Shown here: one piece after another, positions 43,631 to 53,317 of the stretch
How the letters are laid out: the number at the start of each line of letters is the position of its first letter
How positions within the stretch are numbered: position 1 is the stretch's first letter
NCBI GenBank assembly: GCA_963676635.1
Contig: OY781105.1
Coordinates: 3,658,001 to 3,722,000, forward strand
Direction of reading: 5' to 3'
Length of the DNA stretch: 64,000 bases
Source of the DNA: GCA-002708315 sp963676635
GTDB taxonomy: Bacteria; Bacteroidota; Bacteroidia; Bacteroidales; F082
Made by a program: the position numbers and the translations under genes
The notes under the pieces: generated by a model
The model's input: only the letters and a program-made list of their open reading frames with translations
Told to the model about the DNA's origin: nothing
The model's database searches: none

Positions 43631-46042
43631 CTAAAAGCTATACCTGAGGGCAATTATAAAGTTTCTTCCGGGTGCAGCAATACCAGATGAATAAGTTCTG
43701 TATCTGTAATCCAGTATATTTTCCACGGCTAATGAAGCAATAAATTTCTCATTAAAAGCGTAGCTGCTGTTAAAGTTCAGAGTCCACCACCCCGGCGAAT
43801 ACGGGTTACCGTTGGCATCAGTAGCATACATATATGGTTTACTTCTTTCGGAAGGAGCCATATTATTATATGATATCTCACCGTTGAAGTCTACACCTAT
43901 TACCACCTTAAGTCTGTTGTAATCATAGGTTAAATCGGCACCACCATAAACAGGCGGAGCATGACGTAGCGGCTCATGTTCATCATCTTCACCTTTAATA
44001 TAAGTAGCAGTACCGTTAAAAGCAAGGTGATTAATCAGCTTTAATTTAAGAAGAATACTTGCCCCATACACGTTGGCACTACCCGCGTTTACTACAGCCT
44101 GAACTTTACTCATCTCACCATCGTACATTATGGAATCCTGACCATTAAGAGTAAAATCACGGCGAACCATTGCATGATAGAGGTATGAGTAGAATGCAGA
44201 GAATTCAATTTTTGCAACATCATTGATGTTTCTAAGAATACTGATATCTGCATTATACAGGTATTCAGGTTTCAGGTTTTCATTGGGGACAACAACATTA
44301 CCCGGCTCTGAATCGAATATTTTAGCTACATCATCAAGATTAGGAGCTCTGAATCCTGAACTCAGATTTAGCTTCAGCTGCCAGTCTTTAGGATGATATA
44401 CAATACCAGCATTTCCTGTAAAAGCACCATTGCTAAGAGTTATGTTCTTGTATGGCAGATTGTAATATGTTGTGTCATCGAATTTGGAGTCCAGATAAAC
44501 ATAAGAGAAGCGAACTCCACCAAGGAAAGTAAGAGGTGACTTTTTAAAGTTTCTTTTATACGTGATATAAGCGCCCGATTGCAGGTAATCAGTTCCACCA
44601 TCGGGATATCTGCTGCTTGTGGGCTTTGACTCAAATGTTACGATATTCTCTTTTATTCCGGCTGACTGAACATTGTTGTAATCAGCTTCAAGGCCATAGT
44701 ACAGGAAATTATTTGGAGAAAGCGTAAGATCGAAATCAGCATTCAGCGAAAAGATATTTAATGTTTCAGTTCTTTTTCTCAGCCATTCATCCTGATATTT
44801 TCTGTCATCTCTGCCTTCCTGAAGATTCTGATAAGCAAGAGTAATGCTAGCGTTATCGTAGAAAGACTCCCCGTTATTCATATTGATATTAACACTATTC
44901 ATCAGCCATTTCTGAGGATAGTAGTACCATTTGGCATACTTAAGGTGTCCATTAGAATATTCAGTGAGTCTGTCGTAACGCGGCACTTCCGATGTTCTGG
45001 TAAAGTAAAGATTGTAGCTCCAATTGATGTTATCATTCACCTTGTTAGCAATTTTAGTCATGGCAGTCAGCTGACTGTACCCTGAGAATCTTTGAATTTC
45101 AGGATCATCATTTTGCACAATGGAATCATGGCCATCAATTTCATCAACATATTCCGGGCGAAGGTTATAGTCGTTGTGCATAGAACCCATTTTAAGGTCG
45201 TCGAAATCACTGTAAGTCACACTAGCCATCCACGCCCAGCTATCGTTAGCAATATTAATATGAGCATTTATAGTACGCTCAAAATCGGCAGTAGAAACAC
45301 GAGCCAAAGCGTTTCCGGAAGTCTTAACCTCACTGGTATTGCTGAATTTAGCATCGAACATATGAATGTCAATAACCCCGCCCAGGGCATCACTTCCGTA
45401 GATATTAGTACCGGGGCCAAAGATAACTTCTGTGTTTTCAACACTGTTAACATCAGCCTGCAGTACGTTTTGCAGATTACCACTTCTGTAGATAGCGTTA
45501 TTCATACGCACGCCATCAATTTGAAGAAGAATTCTGTTAGCAGCAAAGCCTCGGAGCATTGGGCTGCCACCACCAAGCTGGCTTTTCTGAACATAAACCT
45601 GATTACCTTTTGAGAGCATATCAGCAGAAGTTTGCGGATTCTCAAAAGAAATTTCCTTACGTGTAATCTGTTCAATTTCGTTGGGAATCTCATTGGCTTT
45701 AGTTTCCCAGCTACTGGCAGAAACAATCACTTCATTCAGGTTTATAAGCTTCTCCGTCAAGGGAACTTTAAACTTAAGCGATTTAATCTGCTCATTGGTA
45801 AACGAAATATTGTCGTAGGAAGGATGGCTAAAGATAATTTCACTACTTTCCCGGAAACTACCTATATCAACAATTCCCAGTTTGTTGGTTAATGCTGTTA
45901 TATTACCACTTTTATCAGTAACAACAACATTGTAAACAGGGTTGCCGCTTTGTTGATCATATACAAAGACATTTTGGGCAACACTGCTATTTGCTAACAA
46001 CACTGTTAGCATTAACATTAATGCAATACCCTTATTTTTCAT
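43631..46042 (-). CDS. TonB-dependent outer-membrane receptor (haem/siderophore type)
   Basis: 803 residues: signal peptide to NSSVAQ, a short carboxypeptidase-like beta domain (~25-95), the plug (ISFENPQTSADMLSK, SPMLRGFAANRILLQIDGVR, FGPGTNIYGSDALGGVIDI) and a C-terminal barrel ending in FIIALRYSF. The plug most resembles haemoglobin/transferrin-type receptors, suggesting haem or iron-complex uptake; ligand unproven. It lies 23 bp after yidC on the same strand and upstream of DUF3089. Confidence 0.88.
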   Translation of the reverse strand: MKNKGIALMLMLTVLLANSSVAQNVFVYDQQSGNPVYNVVVTDKSGNITALTNKLGIVDIGSFRESSEIIFSHPSYDNISFTNEQIKSLKFKVPLTEKLINLNEVIVSASSWETKANEIPNEIEQITRKEISFENPQTSADMLSKGNQVYVQKSQLGGGSPMLRGFAANRILLQIDGVRMNNAIYRSGNLQNVLQADVNSVENTEVIFGPGTNIYGSDALGGVIDIHMFDAKFSNTSEVKTSGNALARVSTADFERTINAHINIANDSWAWMASVTYSDFDDLKMGSMHNDYNLRPEYVDEIDGHDSIVQNDDPEIQRFSGYSQLTAMTKIANKVNDNINWSYNLYFTRTSEVPRYDRLTEYSNGHLKYAKWYYYPQKWLMNSVNINMNNGESFYDNASITLAYQNLQEGRDDRKYQDEWLRKRTETLNIFSLNADFDLTLSPNNFLYYGLEADYNNVQSAGIKENIVTFESKPTSSRYPDGGTDYLQSGAYITYKRNFKKSPLTFLGGVRFSYVYLDSKFDDTTYYNLPYKNITLSNGAFTGNAGIVYHPKDWQLKLNLSSGFRAPNLDDVAKIFDSEPGNVVVPNENLKPEYLYNADISILRNINDVAKIEFSAFYSYLYHAMVRRDFTLNGQDSIMYDGEMSKVQAVVNAGSANVYGASILLKLKLINHLAFNGTATYIKGEDDEHEPLRHAPPVYGGADLTYDYNRLKVVIGVDFNGEISYNNMAPSERSKPYMYATDANGNPYSPGWWTLNFNSSYAFNEKFIASLAVENILDYRYRTYSSGIAAPGRNFIIALRYSF

Positions 46043-46065
46043 AACTTTAAAATAATATCAAGAGA

Positions 46066-47976
46066 TTACTTCTTTTTAGTATTGTAACCCCTTTGTTTAG
46101 CTGCATCCTCAAGACGTTTTTGGAAAGCAGATTTTTTTACTGGTTTTTTCTTGTTTTTTTCTATTTGAGCTCTGAGTTTGTCTTCATTAATAGCATATCT
46201 GAAAACAAACATTTGCAGGAATGTAATAATGTTAGCAAGGAAGTAGTAATAACTCAAACCAGAAGCGTAGCTGTTAAAAATTCCGAGGAACATAACAGGC
46301 ATAATGTACATCATTGTCTTCATACCAGGCATTTGAGTTGTTTGTGCTGACATCATCTGGTTGTTGATGTATGTGTACATTATAGTTGAGACAGTCATTA
46401 AAAGAGTAAAAAGACTAACATGGTCACCGTAGAACGGTATATCCCATGGAAGAGTAGCGATTGAGTCGTAGCTTGATAAGTCCGTAGCCCATAAGAAAGG
46501 CTGCTGACGTAATTCGATTGAAGCAGGGAAGAACCTGAACATGGCAAACAGGATAGGCATCTGCAACAGCATAGGCACACAACCGGAAGCGGGATTAGCA
46601 CCGGCTTTCTTATAAAGACCCATAACAGCCTGTTGTTTCTTCATTGCATCCTCCTGTTTGGGGAATTTCTTTGAAATCTCATCTATTTCAGGCTTTAATA
46701 CCCTCATTTTAGCAGACGAGCTATATGTTTTATAAGCAATAGGGAAAAGCACTAACTTAAGCATGATAGTAAGCAGAAGAATTACAATACCGTAATTCCA
46801 GCCATAATCACCCAGCCAGTTAAATACAGGGATTACAACATATTCGTTGATCCATGCCAGCAGGAAGAAACTCCATCCAATAGGAATCTGACGTTCCATA
46901 TCCAGACCATAACCCTTTAGTGTGTAGAATTTATTAGGACCAAAATAGAATGACAAAGGAATACTGGTGTTTGCTCTGGCATTAACAGGGATCTCGAAAT
47001 TGGTTTCCATTGATTTCAAGTACCTGTCAGATGCAGGATTTTCCTTTTCAAAAACCTTTAAGTTACCATTATCAAATGCTTTTTTTGCAATAATAGTCGA
47101 GGTAAAAAATCTTTGTTTATATGAAACCCATTTAAGTTTAGTAGCTATCTGTTCATCATCATCATCAGTCTCTGACATGTATTCAACCTCATCCTGATAG
47201 TATTTATAATAAATGGTAGAGCCATTAAATCTGTCAACTGTCTTTTCCTGTTTCCTTAAATCGGCATACCAGTTCAGGTCAACAAAGCTTGATGTGGAAG
47301 AGATAATATTTTCCATTCCAACCATATTGATTGTGAAGTCAAGCATGTAGTTGTTTCCTTTTAAAGTATACACATACTCAATATAGCTATTTTTGTTAAC
47401 AGTATTGTTTGTGCCAGTGAAAAGCTTAAAGCTGTAAGTTAAGGTGTTGTCTCCGGTTACAGTAATATGTTCCTGACTATCATCCGGAATGAAAAATAAT
47501 TCATTAGTATTGATAATCCTGTTATTAGAGAAAAAGGACAACCCCATGTTAGATGTTTCAGGGTCGAGTAGAACAACAGGCAGGGAGTCATATGTTTGGT
47601 AATCCTTTAATTCAACAGTTTTAATATATCCACCTTTGTTACTTATTATTACTTTAAATACATCATTTTCCAGTACTGTAAGTTTTTCTTCACCTGCAGC
47701 AGACACTGCAAATTTGTCATATTTGCTGGTGAGTTCATTATAAACCTGAGATGAATCAGGAGCTTCGATGTTTTCAATAACCTCTGCTTTTTCAGCTTCT
47801 TCAAATTCCTGGTTTTGTTTTGCAAGTTCAATGGCTCTGGCCTGATTGACCTTTGCAATAGAATCGGCAATAAACTCTTGACGTGCTATTTCTTCATCTG
47901 AAGGAGACATCCAATACGTATACCCAATCATTATCGCTGCAATCAGGATGAATCCTAATATCGAATTTTTATTCAT
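46066..47976 (-). CDS. yidC: Membrane protein insertase YidC
   Basis: 636 residues, typical of the Bacteroidota form. N-terminal anchor SILGFILIAAIMIGYTYWM, a large periplasmic beta domain (~90-350), then the five-helix Oxa1/YidC core (YGWNYGIVILLLTIMLKLVL, MRVLKPEIDEISKKF, PMLLQMPILFAMFRFF) and a Lys-rich tail that can contact the ribosome. It inserts proteins into the inner membrane with or without SecYEG. A leftward -7 element TATCTTTG lies at 48064-48071. In many relatives pyrG is directly adjacent; here a rightward three-gene cassette lies between. Confidence 0.95.
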   Translation of the reverse strand: MNKNSILGFILIAAIMIGYTYWMSPSDEEIARQEFIADSIAKVNQARAIELAKQNQEFEEAEKAEVIENIEAPDSSQVYNELTSKYDKFAVSAAGEEKLTVLENDVFKVIISNKGGYIKTVELKDYQTYDSLPVVLLDPETSNMGLSFFSNNRIINTNELFFIPDDSQEHITVTGDNTLTYSFKLFTGTNNTVNKNSYIEYVYTLKGNNYMLDFTINMVGMENIISSTSSFVDLNWYADLRKQEKTVDRFNGSTIYYKYYQDEVEYMSETDDDDEQIATKLKWVSYKQRFFTSTIIAKKAFDNGNLKVFEKENPASDRYLKSMETNFEIPVNARANTSIPLSFYFGPNKFYTLKGYGLDMERQIPIGWSFFLLAWINEYVVIPVFNWLGDYGWNYGIVILLLTIMLKLVLFPIAYKTYSSSAKMRVLKPEIDEISKKFPKQEDAMKKQQAVMGLYKKAGANPASGCVPMLLQMPILFAMFRFFPASIELRQQPFLWATDLSSYDSIATLPWDIPFYGDHVSLFTLLMTVSTIMYTYINNQMMSAQTTQMPGMKTMMYIMPVMFLGIFNSYASGLSYYYFLANIITFLQMFVFRYAINEDKLRAQIEKNKKKPVKKSAFQKRLEDAAKQRGYNTKKK

Positions 47977-48296
47977 AGTTGTTTCTTTTAAACTTCAAGA
48001 CTGCCACAAAATCAAAGCCAGAATTGTAAAAGTTTCTAATTTATTTTTAATCTAAATAATCTGCAAAGATATTCAGAATATGAAGAAATATGAAATATTT
48101 TGATGTTAAAAGGAGAAGGTTAAATTGCTTTATTGCAGAAAGATACGTGAGTGTTGTTGTTTTTATTAATCTGTTGAATAAAAAAATAACCAATAAAAGA
48201 CTTGACACCAGAGAAAAATCAATATATATTTGTGATATTAAAACGATATCATATAGATATAAAAATAGTATTGCTAATCTTTAAATAAATAATGAA
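47977..48296. other. Divergent intergenic region between yidC and the SPFH cassette
   Basis: 320 very AT-rich bp. A -7 element for yidC (TATCTTTG on the minus strand) lies at 48064-48071, without a clear -33 box. An open frame at 48090-48284 has no family similarity or conserved composition and is not called. No clear promoter was found for the rightward cassette. Confidence 0.55.
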
Positions 48297-49160
48297 ATGA
48301 AAGAAGAAAAAGAATTTTCACCCGGTTCAGGATACATGGCATTGTTCATAATTTTCCTGATGATTGTATTTCCTGTTCTCGCGATAGTATATATAAAAAC
48401 AGGAGCAGCATTGATACCATCTGTTATTATTTTGGCCTTAGTTGCGTTTGGCTTGTTTGGATTTATGATAGTAAACCCAAATGAGTCGGCCGTTTTGATC
48501 CTTTTTGGTGCATACAAAGGCACGGTAAAAAAGAATGGTTTCTTTTGGGTTAATCCCTTTTTTGTTAGGAAGAAAATATCATTACGAGCAAGAAACCTTG
48601 ATAGCGAGCCCATAAAGGTGAATGATAAGATAGGTAATCCTGTTATGATAGGAGTAGTTATGGTATGGAAAGTAGAAGACACATATAAGGCTGCTTTTGA
48701 TGTTGATGATTACATTCACTTTGTTGATATACAGAGCGAGGCAGCAATAAGAAAGCTGGCAGGTCATTATCCTTATGATAACTTCGAGGATGAAGATGCT
48801 AATATTACATTACGCGGAGGAGGTGAGGATGTTAACAAAATGCTTGAGGAAGAGATTACAGAGCGTTTAGCAATTGCAGGAATAAAGGTTATTGAAGCAA
48901 GGATTAATTATATAGCATATGCACAGGAAATTGCAGGAGCTATGTTGAAGCGTCAACAAGCAACTGCCATTGTTGCAGCGAGATATAAGATTGTAGAAGG
49001 TGCTGTATCAATGGTTGATATGGCCCTGGAGTCATTATCAGAAAAGAAGATAATAGAGTTGGATGAAGAGAAAAAAGCTACAATGGTTAGTAACCTGATG
49101 GTAGTTCTTACATCAGATAAAGATGTTGCGCCAATAGTTAATACAGGTTCTATATATTAA
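48297..49160 (+). CDS. SPFH/Band 7 (prohibitin-like) membrane protein
   Basis: 287 residues. Two hydrophobic segments (~14-32 and ~39-58) are followed by an SPFH domain (VNPNESAVLILFGAYKGTV, VMVWKVEDTYKAAFDVDDY) and a helical part rich in Ala/Glu (LKRQQATAIVAARYKIVEGA). SPFH proteins form membrane-associated oligomeric rings or microdomains. It is the first gene of a rightward operon with the next two small genes (3-bp gap). Exact role unknown. Confidence 0.87.
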   Translation: MKEEKEFSPGSGYMALFIIFLMIVFPVLAIVYIKTGAALIPSVIILALVAFGLFGFMIVNPNESAVLILFGAYKGTVKKNGFFWVNPFFVRKKISLRARNLDSEPIKVNDKIGNPVMIGVVMVWKVEDTYKAAFDVDDYIHFVDIQSEAAIRKLAGHYPYDNFEDEDANITLRGGGEDVNKMLEEEITERLAIAGIKVIEARINYIAYAQEIAGAMLKRQQATAIVAARYKIVEGAVSMVDMALESLSEKKIIELDEEKKATMVSNLMVVLTSDKDVAPIVNTGSIY

Positions 49161-49163
49161 GGT

Positions 49164-49700
49164 ATGGTTATGTCAAAGATATTATTTCAGGAAAAGCAGA
49201 CTTTTGGTTCTTTATCATTATATCTAAGCATGGGGGTAATTTACATTGCCTCCATACTTCTGTTTTCCGTTGGGATTTACAAACAGATATTTATGGGAGA
49301 ACCATGGGGAGATAAGCCCGTAAGTGACACGGGTTTGGTTATCGCAGCTATTCTGGTGTTGTTAATTCTGGTGGTTTCTGCCATATTGCTTTTCGGTTCT
49401 GTATTATCAACAACTGTATATAGCGACCGGCTTGAGATTACCTTTTGGCCGTACTTTAAGAAGCCTGTTGTTTTTAATAAGGATAGCATCGCCAGTTTTG
49501 AGATACGGCAATATAAGCCACTGAAGGAGTATGGTGGATGGGGAGTTCGTTATGGAACAAAAGGTAGCGGAAAGGCTTACAATGTTAGAGGTAACAAAGG
49601 ATTGCAGATACTGACAAAGGACAATAAAAGATTGCTGCTGGGAACACAGAGGAGTGATGCACTATTGCATTCAATGAAAAAAATGATGGGAGATAAGTAA
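49164..49700 (+). CDS. Hypothetical two-helix membrane protein with PH-like C-terminal domain
   Basis: 178 residues. Hydrophobic segments at ~18-38 and ~58-80 precede a beta-rich domain (YSDRLEITFWPYFKKPVVFN, then KGLQILTKDNKRLLLGTQRSDALLHSMKKM in adjacent parts) that looks like the PH-like fold of DUF-type membrane proteins. Start may be 49164 or the ATG at 49170. It starts 3 bp after the SPFH gene and ends 2 bp before the Arc-like gene, so all three are surely co-expressed. Confidence 0.75.
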   Translation: MVMSKILFQEKQTFGSLSLYLSMGVIYIASILLFSVGIYKQIFMGEPWGDKPVSDTGLVIAAILVLLILVVSAILLFGSVLSTTVYSDRLEITFWPYFKKPVVFNKDSIASFEIRQYKPLKEYGGWGVRYGTKGSGKAYNVRGNKGLQILTKDNKRLLLGTQRSDALLHSMKKMMGDK

Positions 49701-49702
49701 GT

Positions 49703-49870
49703 ATGTCGAAAAAGAAAGCATTTGTTTTAAGGTTAAACCCGGAGATGTTTGATGCCATTGAAAAATGGGCACAGGATGAGTTCCGTAGCACCAACGGACA
49801 AATAGAGTGGATATTAAACAATGCTTTACAAAAAGCCGGAAGAAAAAAGAAAGAGCCTGAAAACGATTAG
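49703..49870 (+). CDS. Arc-like ribbon-helix-helix small protein
   Basis: I translated 55 residues from the ATG at 49703: it starts MSKKKAFVLRLNPEMFDAIE and continues KWAQDEFRSTNGQIEWILNNAL, ending in a Lys-rich tail. This is the Arc/ribbon-helix-helix pattern (beta strand FVLRLNP, then two helices with the NGQIEWIL second helix). Likely a DNA-binding dimer, perhaps autoregulating the SPFH operon. Its stop overlaps the end of the convergent pyrG by four bases. Confidence 0.78.
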   Translation: MSKKKAFVLRLNPEMFDAIEKWAQDEFRSTNGQIEWILNNALQKAGRKKKEPEND

Positions 49871-51486
49871 CGCTTTTTACTTTCTTTAATAGCTGCTTCT
49901 ACAAAACCAGCAAATAGTGGGTGAGGACTTTTTACTGTACTCTTATATTCAGGGTGAAACTGAACACCAATAAACCATGGATGTGAAGGGAGTTCAATAA
50001 TCTCAACAAGGTCTTTTATAGGATTGATGCCAGTTAACTTCATTCCATTTTTCACAAACTCATCACGGTAGTCATTGTTGAATTCATATCTGTGACGATG
50101 ACGTTCACTGATATCGTGTTTCTGATATTGCCTGTATGCTATGGAGTCTTCATCAGGAATATGGCAGTCATATAATCCCAGTCGCATACTCCCGCCAAGG
50201 TTGGTAACCTCTTTTTGTTCTTCCATAATGTCGATAACAGGATTCTTTGTATCAGCTTTAATCTCAGTAGTGTGTGCATCGGCATGACCGATAACATTTC
50301 TGGCAAATTCAATGGCAGCACATTGCATACCCAAACAAATGCCTAAAAACGGGATGTTGTTTTCACGTGCATACTTAACAGCTTCTATTTTTCCTTCTAT
50401 GCCTCTGCCTCCAAATCCGGGAGCAACAAGGATACCATCAAGTCCGGATAGCAGTTTGCCAGCATTTGTAGCACCAATCTTTTCAGACTGTATGCTAATG
50501 ATATTCACTTTGTATTCATTAACAGTACCACCATGAACCAGTGCTTCGTGGATAGATTTATATGCATCCTTAAGCTCAACATATTTTCCAACAAGACCAA
50601 TATTAACAGTGCCTATTGGGTTTTTGAGTTTTTTAAGGAAACTTTCCCAGTTACTGAGATCAATAGTCTCAGGAATAACAGAATCAGTTACTTTTAACAC
50701 TTCAATATCCAGCTGTTCTTCTCTCATTAATAAAGGAACATCATAAATAGTGTCTGCATCAATGGATTCAATAACAGCAGTTGGTTTGACATTACAGAAC
50801 TGAGCTATTTTGCTCTTGATTCCTTCGTTTAGTTTATGTTCTGTACGGCAAACAATAATGTCAGGCTGTACTCCCTGCTCAAGCATTGTTTTTACAGAAT
50901 GCTGAGTTGGTTTGGTTTTTAATTCGCCGGCAGCTTTAAGGAAAGGCACAAGAGTAAGATGAATTACTGCACAGTCTTTACCCATTTCCCATTTCATCTG
51001 ACGTACAGTCTCAACAAAAGGGAATGACTCAATATCACCAACAGTACCGCCAATTTCAGTTATTACAAAGTCATATTTATCGGTTTGGCCCAAAATCTGG
51101 ACACACCGCTTGATCTCGTCAGTAATGTGAGGAATTACCTGTACTGTTGTACCCAGATATTCCCCTTTTCTTTCCATGTCGATAACATTCTGATAGATTC
51201 TCCCTGTTGTTACATTATTAGCCTGTGAAGTTGGCGTGTTGGAAAACCTTTCATAATGGCCAAGATCAAGATCAGTTTCAGCACCGTCGTCAGTTACATA
51301 ACATTCACCATGTTCATAAGGATTGAGAGTGCCGGGATCGATATTGATATATGGATCCAGCTTCTGAATAGTAACCGAATAACCCCTTCCCTGGAGTAAT
51401 TTGGCTAATGATGCAGAAATGATTCCTTTACCCAGTGATGAGGAAACACCCCCGGTTACAAAAATGTATTTTACTTTTTTCTTCAT
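49867..51486 (-). CDS. pyrG: CTP synthase
   Basis: 539 residues, full length. N-terminal amidoligase domain starts with TGGVSSSLGKGIISASLAKL (P-loop) and contains DPYINIDPGTLNPYEHGE; the C-terminal class I glutamine amidotransferase has LGICLGMQCA (catalytic Cys) and VQFHPEYKS (His-Glu). It converts UTP to CTP with ATP and glutamine. The 257 bp upstream carry the TTCAAAG hairpin and no strong promoter; TACATTTA at about 51525 is one base off consensus. Confidence 0.97.
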   Translation of the reverse strand: MKKKVKYIFVTGGVSSSLGKGIISASLAKLLQGRGYSVTIQKLDPYINIDPGTLNPYEHGECYVTDDGAETDLDLGHYERFSNTPTSQANNVTTGRIYQNVIDMERKGEYLGTTVQVIPHITDEIKRCVQILGQTDKYDFVITEIGGTVGDIESFPFVETVRQMKWEMGKDCAVIHLTLVPFLKAAGELKTKPTQHSVKTMLEQGVQPDIIVCRTEHKLNEGIKSKIAQFCNVKPTAVIESIDADTIYDVPLLMREEQLDIEVLKVTDSVIPETIDLSNWESFLKKLKNPIGTVNIGLVGKYVELKDAYKSIHEALVHGGTVNEYKVNIISIQSEKIGATNAGKLLSGLDGILVAPGFGGRGIEGKIEAVKYARENNIPFLGICLGMQCAAIEFARNVIGHADAHTTEIKADTKNPVIDIMEEQKEVTNLGGSMRLGLYDCHIPDEDSIAYRQYQKHDISERHRHRYEFNNDYRDEFVKNGMKLTGINPIKDLVEIIELPSHPWFIGVQFHPEYKSTVKSPHPLFAGFVEAAIKESKKR

Positions 51487-51687
51487 GGTGCAATTGTTTC
51501 TGCTAATACAATATTTTCTGACTTTGTAAATGTACTGGAAATATAATCAGAATGTTAAGTATTAGACTATATACTTTGTAGTAACACGTTTTAAACGACT
51601 GCAAAGATATGATTCATCATTAGAAATACCAGTAAAATCAATGCAAAGTTTTTCACATTGCAAATGTTAATAGAGTTCAAAGTTTAT

Positions 51688-51736
51688 GTTCAAAGTTCAA
51701 GGTTAAGGGTTTGACCTTAAACCTTGAACTTTGAAC
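51688..51736. repeat. Hairpin built of TTCAAAG/CTTTGAA repeats
   Basis: Arms 51688-51708 and 51715-51736 are near-perfect inverted repeats (one extra base in the right arm) with a 6-nt loop. It lies directly after the gap stop codon. No T-run follows on the minus strand (ATAAACTTTG), so termination is possible but not classical. Related sequence stretches lie at 3381, 17719 and 41811. Confidence 0.7.
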
Positions 51737-51743
51737 TTTGACC

Positions 51744-53207
51744 CTAGTAATAGGTAGGTCGTTTTACACTAGCCATAAGTTTGGCAACTCTAATCACCTG
51801 TAATGAATACCCAAACTCATTGTCATACCAGATATAAACAACAATGTTTTTCTTATCATTGGAAACAAGAGTAGCTTTGGAATCGAAAACAGACGTAGCC
51901 GGTTCGCTTACAAAATCAGAAGAAACAGCATCAGCAGATGTGGAGTATTTAACCTGTGCAACCAAATCACCTGAGAGCGAAGTTTGTCGCATTAACTCAT
52001 TTATTTCTTCAACGGTAGTCTCCTTATTCAGGGTAAGCTTAAGGATTACCAGAGAAACATTAGGAGTAGGCACTCTTATGGCATTCCCGGTTAATTTACC
52101 AACAAGGCTTGGTACAATTTTCGTAACAGCTTTTGCAGCTCCTGTTTCAGTGATTACCAGATTTAAAGGAGCAGATCTGCCTCGTCTGGTTTTTTTATGC
52201 ATATTATCCAGAAGGTTCTGGTCGTTTGTATATGAGTGAACAGTTTCCAGATGCCCCTGAATAATCCCAAACTCTTTTTCCAGTACAGATAAAATAGGAG
52301 CAGAGGCATTTGTTGTACATGAAGCAGCAGAGAAAACAGTTTCGTTTTCATAGTCAACACTGTGTTCATTAACACCAAAGACTATATTAGGGACATCATC
52401 TTTGCCCGGAGCAGTAAGCAACACTTTTGATATACCTTTGGCTTTTAAGTGACGAGAGAGACCTTCGCGGTCACGGAAAATTCCTGTATTGTCGATAAGT
52501 ATAGCATTTTTGATACCATATTCTGTATAATCAATCTCTTCAGGGGAAGAAGCCGCCAGCATAAGCACCTGATGTCCGTTTATGTAAATGGTTTTGTCCT
52601 CGGTGTTTTCAATGGCAACACCTCTGAAGGGGCCATGTACACTGTCGTGACGGAACAATGAAGCACGTTTTATTATTTGTTCTTCACTATTGCCTCTGGT
52701 AACAATAGCACGTACCCTAAGCTGATGTCCGTTACCCTGGATGATTAGTTCGCGAGCGATAAGACGTCCGATACGTCCAAATCCGTATAGCACAACGTCA
52801 ATAGGATTTTTGAAATCATCTTCATTACCAATCAGATGCTTAAGTTGAGTTCTTACAAAATCATCTGCATCAACATAGTTTTCTCTCACATCAATCCATT
52901 CACCATTAAGCTTCCCAATGTCGATTTTGGAAGGCATAATATTACAGTGCAGGATCGCTTTAGCAAGTTTTAATGAGTCTTTAATGTTAAGCTTTTTGTT
53001 AATAATATTTTCTGCGTATGAATGCCTGTAAAGAATCAGGCTTGCACTTCTGTCTATTAACTGACTTCTAAAAAGCACCAGTTCGATAGACTTATTGTAA
53101 AAAAGCTTTGATAAGACTGTAATAAATTCATTAGCAATCATTTCGTTTTTGGCCCATTGATTTAGGCTCTCCTCATAATTGCCATTAATGTTTTTTTTAA
53201 TAGCCAT
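51744..53207 (-). CDS. gap: Glyceraldehyde-3-phosphate dehydrogenase, long form
   Basis: 487 residues, about 150 longer than classical GAPDH because of an N-terminal helical extension (MAIKKNINGNYEESLNQWAK onwards), as in a Bacteroidota/proteobacterial GapB-like subgroup. The NAD domain begins VVLYGFGRIGRLIAREL (~133), the catalytic Cys lies in SAASCTTNAS, the base His in ETVHSYTND, and PSLVGKLTGNAIRVPTPNVS follows. Whether it works in glycolysis or gluconeogenesis is not evident. A leftward -7 element TATCTTTG lies at 53243-53250. Confidence 0.9.
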   Translation of the reverse strand: MAIKKNINGNYEESLNQWAKNEMIANEFITVLSKLFYNKSIELVLFRSQLIDRSASLILYRHSYAENIINKKLNIKDSLKLAKAILHCNIMPSKIDIGKLNGEWIDVRENYVDADDFVRTQLKHLIGNEDDFKNPIDVVLYGFGRIGRLIARELIIQGNGHQLRVRAIVTRGNSEEQIIKRASLFRHDSVHGPFRGVAIENTEDKTIYINGHQVLMLAASSPEEIDYTEYGIKNAILIDNTGIFRDREGLSRHLKAKGISKVLLTAPGKDDVPNIVFGVNEHSVDYENETVFSAASCTTNASAPILSVLEKEFGIIQGHLETVHSYTNDQNLLDNMHKKTRRGRSAPLNLVITETGAAKAVTKIVPSLVGKLTGNAIRVPTPNVSLVILKLTLNKETTVEEINELMRQTSLSGDLVAQVKYSTSADAVSSDFVSEPATSVFDSKATLVSNDKKNIVVYIWYDNEFGYSLQVIRVAKLMASVKRPTYY

Positions 53208-53242
53208 CGTTCATTTTTTTTTGTTAGTGTAAAGCTGTTCAG

Positions 53243-53250
53243 CAAAGATA
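53243..53250 (-). promoter_or_regulatory. Predicted -7 element for gap
   Basis: Minus strand TATCTTTG, exact TAnnTTTG, 35 nt before the ATG. No good -33 box. Confidence 0.45.
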
Positions 53251-53317
53251 GAAAAAGTAAGCTTAAATCAGTGTCTTACACAAATATAAAAGAAAATAAA
53301 AGAAAGCTTAAAATAAA

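Noticed and set aside
48090..48284. 64-residue rightward ORF before the SPFH gene
   Set aside because: Very AT-rich, Lys/Ile/Asn-biased translation without recognisable motif; overlaps the predicted yidC promoter. Could be real but not supportable.
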